Origin: Methanobacteriota archaeon
GTDB taxonomy: Archaea; Thermoplasmatota; Poseidoniia; Poseidoniales; Thalassarchaeaceae
Assembly: GCA_018650285.1 (NCBI GenBank)
Contig: JABIGF010000006.1
Coordinates: 46,505-110,504 of the forward strand
Length of the DNA: 64,000 bases
Direction of reading: 5' to 3'
Part shown: positions 9,064 to 17,615 of the stretch, piece after piece
How the letters are laid out: the number at the start of each line of letters is the position of its first letter
Numbering within the stretch: position 1 is the stretch's first letter
Program-made: the position numbers and the translations under genes
The notes under the pieces: model-generated
Databases searched by the model: none
What the model was told of the DNA's origin: nothing
The model's input: only the letters and a program-made list of their open reading frames with translations

Positions 9064-10356
9064 ATGGATGTGGGTCGCCTTGAGGACACATTTTTGCCTT
9101 TAGAAAGTAAAAAGAAGACAGGTTCGGATACGATTTTCACTTGGTATGGCAGATATTTGCAAGCCAAAGCCCTAGGTGAGCCAGCCATCAATGGGACGGT
9201 TGGCAGTCTCTTAGAAGATGACGGTTCATTAGCTGTAAACAGCGTTGTGATGGATTCTCTTCGTAGCCAATCAGATGTTGATTTCTCATCATATGCACCG
9301 CTTCCAGGATTGCCTGAATATAAAAAATTGGCAACAGAACTGGCTGTCGGCCCCCGTCTTGCAAGCCTCCACGATATCGGACTTCACAGCGGCGCAGTTG
9401 CAACACCAGGTGGAACTGGTGCACTCTACCTTTCTGCAAGAACAATGTTGGCAGTTGGTGACACAATTTTATTTCGTTCAAGGCGCTGGTCTCCGTACGA
9501 TACTTTAGCAGCAGAATGTGGATTATCAATCACCGAATGGCCGATTCTCAATGAGGGTAATGGCCACGCAAAAGTAAACCATTTAGAACTTGAATCAGTG
9601 CTTGAGGACATAGCCACATCTCAGAAAAGAATTCTCTCTTGGCTAAATGACCCAGCCCACAATCCAACTGGTATTTCACTAGATTCTGAAGGGCGAGATT
9701 TGGTCCTAGATGCCTTCCTTAATTGTGCTAGGAATAACCCCGGAATTGGAGTCACACTATTCCTTGACACAGCATATGCGGTTTATGCCGACGAACCTTA
9801 TGGCTGGTCAGAAACAATCCACAAAAAGTTCTCATGGTCTGAGTGGCCAGAAAATTTACTCATTTGCTGGGGCTTTTCAGCCTCGAAATCGCACACAATC
9901 TATGGTCTAAGATGTGGGGCTATTGTATTCCTTCATCCATCAGAGGATTATGTGAACCGACTTGGTGAGGTCTGTGCAGTTACTGGCCGTGGAACTTGGT
10001 CTCTTGCTCCAAGGCTACCTCAATCTGCCCTAATTTCAATACACGGGAGCGAGACTGAAGCCCATTCATGGGGAGAGGAAAAAACACGATTGAAAGGTCT
10101 ACTTTCTAAAAGAAGAGCCGCATTCAATGCAAAAATGGCCGAATCCGAATTGCCTCTTATGCCATCTGATGATGGATATTTCGCCTTTATTCCTTGTGAT
10201 GACCCTGTTGCAATTGCTGAGAAAGCAGCCGAATCACAACTGTATGTAGTCCCACTAAAAGGTGGGGTTCGAATTGGAATTTGTTCAATTGCTAGCAGTC
10301 AAGTTGAACGCGCAGCAGAAATCCTCATTGATGCATGGCGCTGTTTTGAACAGTGA
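9064..10356 (+). CDS. Class I/II PLP-dependent aminotransferase (aspartate/aromatic type)
   Basis: A fold-type I aminotransferase of about 430 residues. Visible signatures are the cofactor-binding GGTGALYLSA, the NDPAHNPTG loop, FLDTAYAVYA with the PLP-N1 aspartate and the tyrosine, the Schiff-base lysine in FSASKSHTIYGLRCG, and the carboxylate-binding arginine near GVRIGICSI. The overall pattern is closest to AspC/TyrB-like enzymes, so the substrate is probably aspartate or an aromatic amino acid; sequence alone does not settle it. GTG 9055 in the same frame is the alternative start. It is followed 9 bp later by a small membrane protein gene. Confidence 0.85.
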   Translation: MDVGRLEDTFLPLESKKKTGSDTIFTWYGRYLQAKALGEPAINGTVGSLLEDDGSLAVNSVVMDSLRSQSDVDFSSYAPLPGLPEYKKLATELAVGPRLASLHDIGLHSGAVATPGGTGALYLSARTMLAVGDTILFRSRRWSPYDTLAAECGLSITEWPILNEGNGHAKVNHLELESVLEDIATSQKRILSWLNDPAHNPTGISLDSEGRDLVLDAFLNCARNNPGIGVTLFLDTAYAVYADEPYGWSETIHKKFSWSEWPENLLICWGFSASKSHTIYGLRCGAIVFLHPSEDYVNRLGEVCAVTGRGTWSLAPRLPQSALISIHGSETEAHSWGEEKTRLKGLLSKRRAAFNAKMAESELPLMPSDDGYFAFIPCDDPVAIAEKAAESQLYVVPLKGGVRIGICSIASSQVERAAEILIDAWRCFEQ

Positions 10357-10365
10357 GGCGGAGAT

Positions 10366-10773
10366 ATGGCGAACAACATTCGAGCCAATTTATTCATCGC
10401 TGCTTGGATATGCATGATACTTGCATCCGGTGTAATTTTTGCTAATCCAGCATACATTGCAATCGGCGCACCGATCGGATTAGCCGGTGCAGTCATGTTC
10501 ATACTAGCATTTTCCCGCGTGGAAGAACCAAAACCAATGAGTGAAAAAGAGATTCAAGACTGGACCCCTGATGTTGGAGAACTACCATCTGGTGCAGAAG
10601 GTAGTATCATGTACAGAATAGACACCACTTTGGATGAACCGATTCGTACTAGTGTTCTTTGTGGCAAGTGTGGTGAATTGACTTGGGCCGATGGAAAGAG
10701 GGCTCAAACTTTCATTTGTCCCGGCTGTGACACAATGTTGTGGGACAAACCCGAAGATAGTGAAGAAGAGTGA
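10366..10773 (+). CDS. Small membrane protein with C-terminal zinc ribbon
   Basis: This 135-residue protein has two adjacent membrane helices at about residues 8-52, then an acidic linker, then a four-cysteine zinc-ribbon-like element: CGKCG, about 17 residues, then CPGC, ending MLWDKPEDSEEE. The ribbon should face the cytosol if the short N-terminus is inside. I do not recognise a named family. It follows the aminotransferase gene closely and precedes pheS, probably on one transcript. Confidence 0.75.
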   Translation: MANNIRANLFIAAWICMILASGVIFANPAYIAIGAPIGLAGAVMFILAFSRVEEPKPMSEKEIQDWTPDVGELPSGAEGSIMYRIDTTLDEPIRTSVLCGKCGELTWADGKRAQTFICPGCDTMLWDKPEDSEEE

Positions 10774-10811
10774 TTATTGACTATATCTTCTCCAATTGAT
10801 TCAAGACATTC

Positions 10812-10840
10812 CGGCTTTCCCAACGCATTGGAGGGAGCCG
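10812..10840 (+). promoter_or_regulatory. Hairpin covering the pheS ribosome binding site
   Basis: CGGCT (10812-10816) pairs with AGCCG (10836-10840), and CCC (10819-10821) pairs with GGG (10833-10835). The 3' arm contains the purine-rich GGAGGG that would be the ribosome binding site, and ATG 10842 starts one base later. The fold could mask translation of pheS. Pairing is seen directly; regulation is inferred. Confidence 0.45.
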
Positions 10841-10841
10841 C

Positions 10842-12347
10842 ATGGAGTTGAGTAACAACGAGCGTTGTATGCTCAAAGCGATGCGCAACGAGCCTGAACG
10901 AGTTTGGGATTTGTCCTCACTTCTCGAATCATGTGGCTGGAATGACCAAGCACACGTTGCTGGTGCTGGCGGCTCACTTGCTGAAGCAGGATTTGTCAAT
11001 CAAACTGAGAACCGAAGTAAAATTTGGCGGCTTGCCACAGAAGGCAAAGCCGCTGCTGAAAACGGTCTGCTTGAACAGAGAATATGGGATTGGCTATCAC
11101 AACAAGAAGAGCAAGTCGGCATGAAGGATTTGCAAGCGTCTGGCATCGTTGAAAAACGAGAAGCCGGCGCTGGAATTGGTTTGCTCAAGGACCTTGGTAT
11201 TCAGTTAGAACGGGGGCAATTCGTCATCCCGTCAGCAACTGGAGCAATTGATGCTACACTCGAAATGAGAGCCCAATTTATCACACAACTTGCTACTTCA
11301 GAAGGAATTGGAATTGTAGAAAGTGAATTAGATATTTCACAAATTGATTACTTTAGCAGCCGAAAAGGGATTATCACTTCATCTGAAGAAGTTGTTAGGA
11401 CTTGGGTGCTTACTCCACAAGGGATTGCTGTAGGTGAACATGACCTCCAAGAGCATCTGAGTATTGCTGACATCACTCCTGAACTTCTGCAAGGAGAAGA
11501 GTGGCGAACAGCCGACTTCAAACCATACGATGTCACCCGTTCTGCCCCTACCCCGCAAGTGGGGAAATCTCATCCGATGCAAGCATTAATTGAGAGAATT
11601 CGCGCCATTTTCCTAGAAATGGGCTTCACTGAAATTGATGGGGATTACGTAACTACTGCCGGTTGGAATATGGATGCATTATTTATTCCTCAAGACCACC
11701 CTGCAAGGGAAATGCAAGATACATTTTACCTTGACAACCCTAAATCCATTCCTCTTCCCTCTGAAAGAACTCAACAGTGGGCTGATGTCCATGAGCATGG
11801 AGGGGCTACAGGAAGCAGGGGCTGGGGTGGAGATTTTTCGGCAGAAATTTCTGAAAAAGGGATGCTGCGTACACATACAACAGTCAACACTGTTTCTCAT
11901 CTTGAGCAAAATCCGGATAAGCCGTGTCGCGTTTTTAGTATTGGCAGAGTATTTCGTAAGGAAAGCATAGACCGTACTCACCTACCAGAGTTTCATCAAA
12001 TTGAGGGGATTATCATGGAGCCTGGAGCAAGTCTGCCAATGTTAGTTACAACACTCAAAGAGTTTTACACCAAAATGGGTTACCCAGAAGTTCGAGTTCG
12101 CCCTGCCTATTTCCCCTATACCGAACCAAGCATGGAAGTTGAAGTAAAATGGCGAGGTGAATGGCTAGAATTAGGTGGCGCAGGAATTTTCCGACCCGAA
12201 GTAACCGAACCTATGGGTGTTAAATGGCCGGTTTGTGCTTGGGGTATGGGACTTGAGAGATTAGCTATGCTTGTGCTTGGTTTGGATGATATCCGCCAAC
12301 TCTACATCTCTGATTTAGAATGGCTTGGCAATCAGCCAGTACTCTAA
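10842..12347 (+). CDS. pheS: Phenylalanine--tRNA ligase alpha subunit
   Basis: PheS is the catalytic subunit of the alpha2-beta2 enzyme that charges tRNA-Phe. The 501 residues match the archaeal/eukaryotic length, with winged-helix N-terminal modules (about 1-215) before the class II core. Core signatures are motif 1 near FTEIDGDYVTTAGWNMDAL, motif 2 FRKESIDRTHLPEFHQIEG and motif 3 GWGMGLERLAM. ATG 10842 follows GGAGGG. The partner pheT is not adjacent or elsewhere in the window, which is notable because the two are often paired. The gene ends 4 bp inside the convergent YHYH gene. Confidence 0.96.
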   Translation: MELSNNERCMLKAMRNEPERVWDLSSLLESCGWNDQAHVAGAGGSLAEAGFVNQTENRSKIWRLATEGKAAAENGLLEQRIWDWLSQQEEQVGMKDLQASGIVEKREAGAGIGLLKDLGIQLERGQFVIPSATGAIDATLEMRAQFITQLATSEGIGIVESELDISQIDYFSSRKGIITSSEEVVRTWVLTPQGIAVGEHDLQEHLSIADITPELLQGEEWRTADFKPYDVTRSAPTPQVGKSHPMQALIERIRAIFLEMGFTEIDGDYVTTAGWNMDALFIPQDHPAREMQDTFYLDNPKSIPLPSERTQQWADVHEHGGATGSRGWGGDFSAEISEKGMLRTHTTVNTVSHLEQNPDKPCRVFSIGRVFRKESIDRTHLPEFHQIEGIIMEPGASLPMLVTTLKEFYTKMGYPEVRVRPAYFPYTEPSMEVEVKWRGEWLELGGAGIFRPEVTEPMGVKWPVCAWGMGLERLAMLVLGLDDIRQLYISDLEWLGNQPVL

Positions 12348-14731
12348 TCTCGTCGTCCCATTAAGGCGCTGCAACTACCAAAGAGGATGGCAATCAATAC
12401 CATGGTGACACTGAAATCCAACAATAGTGAAATTGATTCATCTTCTTGTGGCTCAATGATATTTGGTTGATAATTGTATAACGCTACGGTATTGAATTCG
12501 TATGAGCGTCCACCTGGACCAGGTGGCCCTTGTCCACCACTTGGTTGAGCATCCAAATCAGCAACCCCATGATAGCATAGAAGGAAATATGGCATTCCTA
12601 TCATATCTACTTGAGCGCCATTGGTATCAGTTACCAATTTAGATGAACCCGATAATGGTGTACTGACATAGTGATAAATCCCATTAGGATATTCTGGAGT
12701 TGGCCCAAAGCGACCATTGCATTCGTCAAGATCTCCTAAATTAGAAACATAATTCCAATCGTCAATGCCGTTGTACCCCTGGTCTCCTCCTTCTTGTGTA
12801 CGTTCTACTTCATAGGATGAAGTAATGGCTCTGATTCCTCCATTACCATCATTGCCATACATTCCGTAAATGGGGTACCCATCAAAGGCCCAACCAATAA
12901 TTGGGCTGTGTTGCGTACTGTCCAACTTTGTCCAATCATAATCTGAAATTGTATCTCCTACACCTGGTACCCAAGTTGAACACTGTGCATCATAATGGTA
13001 ATGGAAATTATTTCCAGCAGCATGTCCTGTGCAGTAACCCAAAGCAATCGGTTGTCTATCTTCCACGAAATAGTCGAAATTTAGAGCTATGGCATCACCG
13101 CCAGGGCCCTCTTCAACACCATATATTGGTGCACCATTTACTGATACTGCAACTGGGCCACGGTCTGGAGCACATTCCCAACGACCTGCTGACGCTGGGC
13201 AATTTGCTGAATTATGGCCGCCACTAGTATCATTCATCGGATTGAGAGGAATGTGCCACTCAAGGTCGACTTCATCCACACAGCAACCCATTGTGGACAA
13301 AAAGTCATGGTTGGGAATACCATTGGCATCTACAACCATCTCCCCATTCTGTGTATTTACATCCACTTTACATTGGAACCATGGGCCAACATTGTCATTA
13401 CTTGCCCCCGCGCTACTTGCGCCATTTGTGTTAGAATTGAAACCCTCTTCTGAATTGAAATCCTTTACCCAAGGGCCTTGACCATTCTGACAAAGCCACG
13501 AATCTTGTGGAACCCAAGTTATCTCGCAGCCAGTTGAATCAACTACTGTACCTGAAAGTGTATTTGGGCATTGGTCAAGTGAATCTTGCACTCCATCACC
13601 ATCTTGGTCCTTCTGTGAATCTGAACAGCCATTTGCATCAGCCACTTCTGATGAAGGTGTGTTTGGGCATTGGTCACCAGCATCTGAAATACCATCTCCA
13701 TCCGCATCTTTCTGGGTTTCAGAGCAGCCATTAGAATCTACAATTTCCCCAGGATAGGTATTCGGGCACAGATCGTTGTTATCTGAAATTCCATCGCCAT
13801 CGCTATCAAGTTGTGATTCTGAACACCCATTTGGCCAAACAGGCTCATCATTTGGAGTATTTGGACAGACATCATCAGCGTCTACAATTCCATCATTGTC
13901 TTGATCTGATATTGTATCTTCTGAAGGTTCATCAGGTATTGGTAATTGGTAGGAAATATTTCGTGCACGGACATCATAAATTCCACATGTAATCCAAAAA
14001 TCACCTTGTTTAGCCACCTCAGTGACATCAACTGGTATACGGAATGTACTTTCACTGCTGTTGACAAATCCTTCAATTATTGACTGACCTTCTGGCCAGA
14101 ATTCCACACCACAAGAGGAAGGAAATAGATGTATTAATTCACCAGTGATAAGTCCTGTTGTTTCATTCTCTTCAGGGGATTCATAACGTATAGTGACTAA
14201 CACCATTTCTTCTATTGGCGCGTTTAGAGTTACATCTATTATTTCTGAAATACTTGTTTGATTTGTTTCATCTGTTGCAATTAATTGAACAGCCCAAGAG
14301 CCAGGTTCATCGTATGGCAACAATATTTCCCAAACTCCATTTGGTTCTGCAAAGGTAGTCATTTCTAGTGAAGGTGTGCTAATTGATTCAGCACTGTAGA
14401 CTGATGCTGTTATTGAAGTTGAATTGGGGGATTCATCAACTAGCCAACCGCTTAGTGAAACCGGTTCACCCCAAGCAAAATTGGTTATACCAACAAAAAG
14501 AGTAGGAGGTCTATCATCAATACTCTGTTCAGTGGCAAGTTCTTCACCAGGTGAGATACCTTCCTCACAATCTGCAGGTGGGGGTCCAATCCCAGGTCCC
14601 CATGTGTCCCCTTCCCCCTCGCATTGTTGTTCGTTTGTATCAGGCGAATCTACTGCAAAGAATACTGCCAAGCTCGAACTAATCATTAATCCGACCAATA
14701 AAGCACTCATGATAGCGGTTTTACTATCCAT
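12344..14731 (-). CDS. Secreted YHYH-domain protein with TSP3 calcium-binding repeats
   Basis: A 795-residue protein with an N-terminal signal or anchor helix (about 7-28), a beta-rich region (60-240), four to five thrombospondin type 3 repeats (DxDxDGIxDxxDxCPNT, about 255-390), a YHYH domain (about 440-740) and a C-terminal membrane helix (about 768-788) ending MGRRD. The YHYH domain shows NNFHYHYDAQC, GWAFDGYPIYG and GIYHYVSTP. The biochemical role of YHYH domains is not established to my knowledge; the clustered histidines suggest metal binding. Downstream in the same orientation order is a SCO-type copper chaperone and two His-rich propeller proteins. Tandem palindromes lie between this gene and the SCO gene. 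Confidence 0.85.
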   Translation of the reverse strand: MDSKTAIMSALLVGLMISSSLAVFFAVDSPDTNEQQCEGEGDTWGPGIGPPPADCEEGISPGEELATEQSIDDRPPTLFVGITNFAWGEPVSLSGWLVDESPNSTSITASVYSAESISTPSLEMTTFAEPNGVWEILLPYDEPGSWAVQLIATDETNQTSISEIIDVTLNAPIEEMVLVTIRYESPEENETTGLITGELIHLFPSSCGVEFWPEGQSIIEGFVNSSESTFRIPVDVTEVAKQGDFWITCGIYDVRARNISYQLPIPDEPSEDTISDQDNDGIVDADDVCPNTPNDEPVWPNGCSESQLDSDGDGISDNNDLCPNTYPGEIVDSNGCSETQKDADGDGISDAGDQCPNTPSSEVADANGCSDSQKDQDGDGVQDSLDQCPNTLSGTVVDSTGCEITWVPQDSWLCQNGQGPWVKDFNSEEGFNSNTNGASSAGASNDNVGPWFQCKVDVNTQNGEMVVDANGIPNHDFLSTMGCCVDEVDLEWHIPLNPMNDTSGGHNSANCPASAGRWECAPDRGPVAVSVNGAPIYGVEEGPGGDAIALNFDYFVEDRQPIALGYCTGHAAGNNFHYHYDAQCSTWVPGVGDTISDYDWTKLDSTQHSPIIGWAFDGYPIYGMYGNDGNGGIRAITSSYEVERTQEGGDQGYNGIDDWNYVSNLGDLDECNGRFGPTPEYPNGIYHYVSTPLSGSSKLVTDTNGAQVDMIGMPYFLLCYHGVADLDAQPSGGQGPPGPGGRSYEFNTVALYNYQPNIIEPQEDESISLLLDFSVTMVLIAILFGSCSALMGRRD
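13535..13910 (-). repeat. TSP3 repeat block in the YHYH protein
   Basis: Four to five Asp-rich calcium-binding repeats of about 25-28 codons with one CPNT cysteine each, spaced by variable linkers. Boundaries are approximate. Confidence 0.75.
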
Positions 14732-14751
14732 GTTTTCCCGTGATGAACTTA

Positions 14752-14778
14752 GTATATCAACAACAATGGTTGATATAC
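14752..14778. promoter_or_regulatory. Inverted repeat upstream of YHYH gene
   Basis: GTATATCAAC (14752-14761) and GTTGATATAC (14769-14778) are perfect 10-bp arms around a 7-nt spacer, 21 nt upstream of the YHYH start. This could be an operator or a leader hairpin. It sits next to a second palindrome at 14780-14797. Confidence 0.55.
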
Positions 14779-14779
14779 A

Positions 14780-14797
14780 ATACGAACATGTTCGTAT
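14780..14797. promoter_or_regulatory. 18-bp perfect palindrome upstream of YHYH gene
   Basis: ATACGAACATGTTCGTAT is a perfect palindrome one base beyond the first inverted repeat, within the 82-bp gap between the SCO and YHYH genes. Two dyads side by side are typical of paired dimeric repressor sites. A metal-responsive regulator is a guess from the neighbours. Confidence 0.55.
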
Positions 14798-14813
14798 ACC
14801 GTGCGTAATATTT

Positions 14814-15497
14814 CTACTCTAAGAGTAGTTTTTTCACATCTTCTAATACTAAATCAGGCACCCAGTCAACATCTCTCCACCAAACTCGTTGACTACCTTT
14901 TTTATCAACCAAAATAGTACCTGTTGAATGGTCTACAAGATAATCATAATCGGGATGGTGGCGCCCGCTAGTTTCATCACTTCCAGTTGTATTATCTGAA
15001 TTATTTTGATAATAATCATCGTTTGTAACGGTCTTTAATCCGACATCAAAATTTCCCCAAACGGGTTCTAATTGTTCGACCTCGCCTGTAAGATGGCTCC
15101 AATTAAGAGACATGTCATCCATGTATTGGGCAAGAATAGTTGAATTATCGTTCCATGGATCAACAGTGATTGAAATCACTGAAACTTTTTCTTGTTCTGC
15201 TTCATTCAACTGCCCATATAACCAGTTAGCATTTGCAGAAACTATTGGGCATACATCAGGGCAACGTGTGAACATGAAAATAACGATTACAACTTGTCCA
15301 TCCAAATTCTGACTGCTATAATTATTGCCAATTTCATCAACTAGCACAAATGATTCCACATCGATTGCTGGATAGATATCATCGCCATAGAAATCATCAG
15401 GGATTTGTGGTTCATCATCACCGCCAATGCAGCCTGAAAATATCACAGAGGATGAAAGAATTGTTACTAAAAAAAGCGATTTCAGTAGCAGCTTCAT
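14814..15497 (-). CDS. SCO1/SenC/PrrC family copper chaperone lipoprotein
   Basis: This thioredoxin-fold protein of about 227 residues belongs to the family that delivers copper to cytochrome oxidase or other copper enzymes outside the cytosol. It has a signal peptide with lipobox-like VIFSGC, the copper-binding CxxxC in FTRCPDVCP, and the distal histidine in LVDHSTGTILVD. ATG 15497 is preferred; a GTG at 15506 overlaps the stop codon of the upstream propeller gene. The tight overlap implies co-expression with that gene. An Asn-rich insert near residue 165 is unusual but does not break the fold motifs. Confidence 0.92.
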   Translation of the reverse strand: MKLLLKSLFLVTILSSSVIFSGCIGGDDEPQIPDDFYGDDIYPAIDVESFVLVDEIGNNYSSQNLDGQVVIVIFMFTRCPDVCPIVSANANWLYGQLNEAEQEKVSVISITVDPWNDNSTILAQYMDDMSLNWSHLTGEVEQLEPVWGNFDVGLKTVTNDDYYQNNSDNTTGSDETSGRHHPDYDYLVDHSTGTILVDKKGSQRVWWRDVDWVPDLVLEDVKKLLLE

Positions 15498-15502
15498 TAC
15501 AA

Positions 15503-17497
15503 TCACTCATCGTCGTAAAGTGGCGGATATACATACCGAGAATCTTTATCAGAATCCATTTGTACAACATAAACGCCAGTCACCATTTCTGAAATCATTA
15601 TGTATCCACGAGGGTCAAACTGTAATCCCCAATCAAATGGAATCATACAGGACGCCCAACAATCAGCCATATCATATTCTAGAGTTGCAGTTGGGTCTTC
15701 TAACCAAGTTGGCCCAGACGGCAAATAGTAACCCATTGTGCGAGTATTAGCAAGAGTTGTTATTGCTTTGAAACCTCTTTCTGGTTCCGGAACTCCATTT
15801 TCCCACACAAGGTCTTCCCAAAGGTGACCGTGGTCAGTTGCCCATACACCTGCGTGATAATGGGTCCAGTAAACTTCGCCATTGATGCCAGTGTCACCAT
15901 TATGTGGGCTGAATATGTATCCGCCGGGGATGTAATGCTGCGGATGTTCTGAACCATTTGCTAAGGTTCCTTGGCCTGGAAGTCGCCACTTGCTCAAAAG
16001 GAATGGTTTTGCTGGGTCTGTGGTATCAATTGTCCAAACATATCCAGTATGATTTGAGTTTGAACCATACTCTGGGGCAATGATGGTATAATGCCTCCAA
16101 TTAATTCCATATGTAGGATCTTCAGGACCTGCTCCACATGATTTTGGCCAATTTGAAACCGGTTCATATTCGCTGATGCCATTACAGACCAGATGGTCGT
16201 ATGGCACTGCGTAGTGGATGTTGTCATTACCTTGGTTAGCATCTAGCCACTCTTCAGCAGACATGTCAGCATGGCCGCCACCTTCTGGTCCATACCAGCC
16301 ATCATCAGCAGTGGAACAACCCATCCAACGGCCAACTTCGTTATTTTGTGGCCATGATATCCCTTCTGGGTCAGGAATTTGTGGAGGATTAGAAACATCA
16401 ACAATTCTCAAGCCTGCACCCCAATATGAGATGTAGAGAAGTTTCTGGCCAGTAATTGGATGTTCTGAATAGACATTATCGTGATTGAAAATAGACCCAC
16501 CACATGTCGTGTCTATCTTTGGCGAATAACCACCCCATCTGATAATTTCCCGACTCGTATTTTGCTGTTCGTCAGATTGAGTAGGTATCCACGACTCAAA
16601 ACCGAGTGGGACATAGAAAATCTGAGTTCCTTTGTAGTAAGTTCCAGTACTACCTTCAATCATCTCAGGATATGGGTCTGCACCAAACAGGAAGAGATGG
16701 CACTCTTCACCAGACCATAGTGGGTTAGATGGTTCCCAATCACAGTAGACATTGATATCTTGGTTATGGAAACCTGCAGGAGGATTGTTCCACTCTGCTA
16801 CCTTGATTGGCTCAAGTTTGTTACCTACATAGATGACATCAAGTCTGTTTGTTCCACTATTTGCATCATCATCGTTAGGGATTGGGTCTAACTCACTGTT
16901 AGTCAATTCGTGATTAACAAGAACCCAATTATTGTCCGTCGTCACCTTGATGTCAATGATTCTAGCGATTTCAGCATAGTATGTCGAAAGCAAAGTGATG
17001 TTGTTTGGTTTGGATACATCAAGAATCTCAAACTGATTGTATGATGAAACATATGCAAAACATCCTCCAGTTCCATCAGCATATATTTCACAATCATCTC
17101 TGAAATTGCCTTCGATAGCAATTTCTGAGTTGTCGCCAGGCGTTGGTCCGGTATTCTTGTATTCAGGATAACAAGGCCGCCCCGCAACATTATCCAGTTC
17201 TGCTGGTGGCTTTTCATTACCATCGCAGTTGAGATTGTGATAGTCAATCAACTTCATGTTTGAAGTCTGCAATCGGTGGTCAAACAGATTGTTGTGGCTG
17301 TGATTATCATCCTCAACTTCAGTTACTGGGTCAACCCAATTTGCCATTGGGTCATCAATTCCATCACTATCGTCACCTAAACTGAAAGCAAACCAAGCAG
17401 CGCTTGATAGCAAACTAAGTGAAATCAAACCGACGATTGCATAGACGATCATTTGTTGCTGAGTTGCACCGAAGTCGTCGTGAAGTGTTTTCCTCAT
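15503..17497 (-). CDS. Membrane-anchored LVIVD-type beta-propeller protein, His-rich
   Basis: About 664 residues from ATG 17497, which places a signal anchor at about residues 17-38 (MIVYAIVGLISLSLLSSAAW). In-frame ATGs at 17512 and 17548 give longer versions. The outer part is a beta-propeller resembling LVIVD-repeat proteins, with blades such as QFEILDVSKPNNITLLSTYY and GLRIVDVSNPPQIPDP. Histidine motifs recur: FHNQD, FNHDN, NIHYAVPYDH, SPHNGDTG and THYHAGVW. Several are shared with the next gene, showing that the two are paralogs. I infer a metal-dependent extracellular enzyme or binding protein, possibly copper given the overlapping SCO gene; the substrate is unknown. Confidence 0.8.
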   Translation of the reverse strand: MRKTLHDDFGATQQQMIVYAIVGLISLSLLSSAAWFAFSLGDDSDGIDDPMANWVDPVTEVEDDNHSHNNLFDHRLQTSNMKLIDYHNLNCDGNEKPPAELDNVAGRPCYPEYKNTGPTPGDNSEIAIEGNFRDDCEIYADGTGGCFAYVSSYNQFEILDVSKPNNITLLSTYYAEIARIIDIKVTTDNNWVLVNHELTNSELDPIPNDDDANSGTNRLDVIYVGNKLEPIKVAEWNNPPAGFHNQDINVYCDWEPSNPLWSGEECHLFLFGADPYPEMIEGSTGTYYKGTQIFYVPLGFESWIPTQSDEQQNTSREIIRWGGYSPKIDTTCGGSIFNHDNVYSEHPITGQKLLYISYWGAGLRIVDVSNPPQIPDPEGISWPQNNEVGRWMGCSTADDGWYGPEGGGHADMSAEEWLDANQGNDNIHYAVPYDHLVCNGISEYEPVSNWPKSCGAGPEDPTYGINWRHYTIIAPEYGSNSNHTGYVWTIDTTDPAKPFLLSKWRLPGQGTLANGSEHPQHYIPGGYIFSPHNGDTGINGEVYWTHYHAGVWATDHGHLWEDLVWENGVPEPERGFKAITTLANTRTMGYYLPSGPTWLEDPTATLEYDMADCWASCMIPFDWGLQFDPRGYIMISEMVTGVYVVQMDSDKDSRYVYPPLYDDE

Positions 17498-17512
17498 TGA
17501 AATCGACACCAT

Positions 17513-17525
17513 CGCCCTACGGGCG
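17513..17525 (-). promoter_or_regulatory. Triloop hairpin before propeller gene start
   Basis: On the minus strand CGCCC-GTA-GGGCG lies 15 nt upstream of ATG 17497, directly before an in-frame ATG at 17512. The identical core recurs upstream of mutS. Confidence 0.4.
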
Positions 17526-17558
17526 TGTGCTCCGCTCTCTACTGCCATTCAATACAAT

Positions 17559-17578
17559 TCCGCTTTGCTTGAAGCGGA
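17559..17578 (-). promoter_or_regulatory. Second hairpin upstream of propeller gene
   Basis: TCCGCTT (17559-17565) and AAGCGGA (17572-17578) form 7-bp arms with a 6-nt loop, in the short gap between the two paralogous propeller genes. Confidence 0.4.
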
Positions 17579-17615
17579 CATCTAAGCAATTGACTTTGAA
17601 AAAATAAATCCAAAA

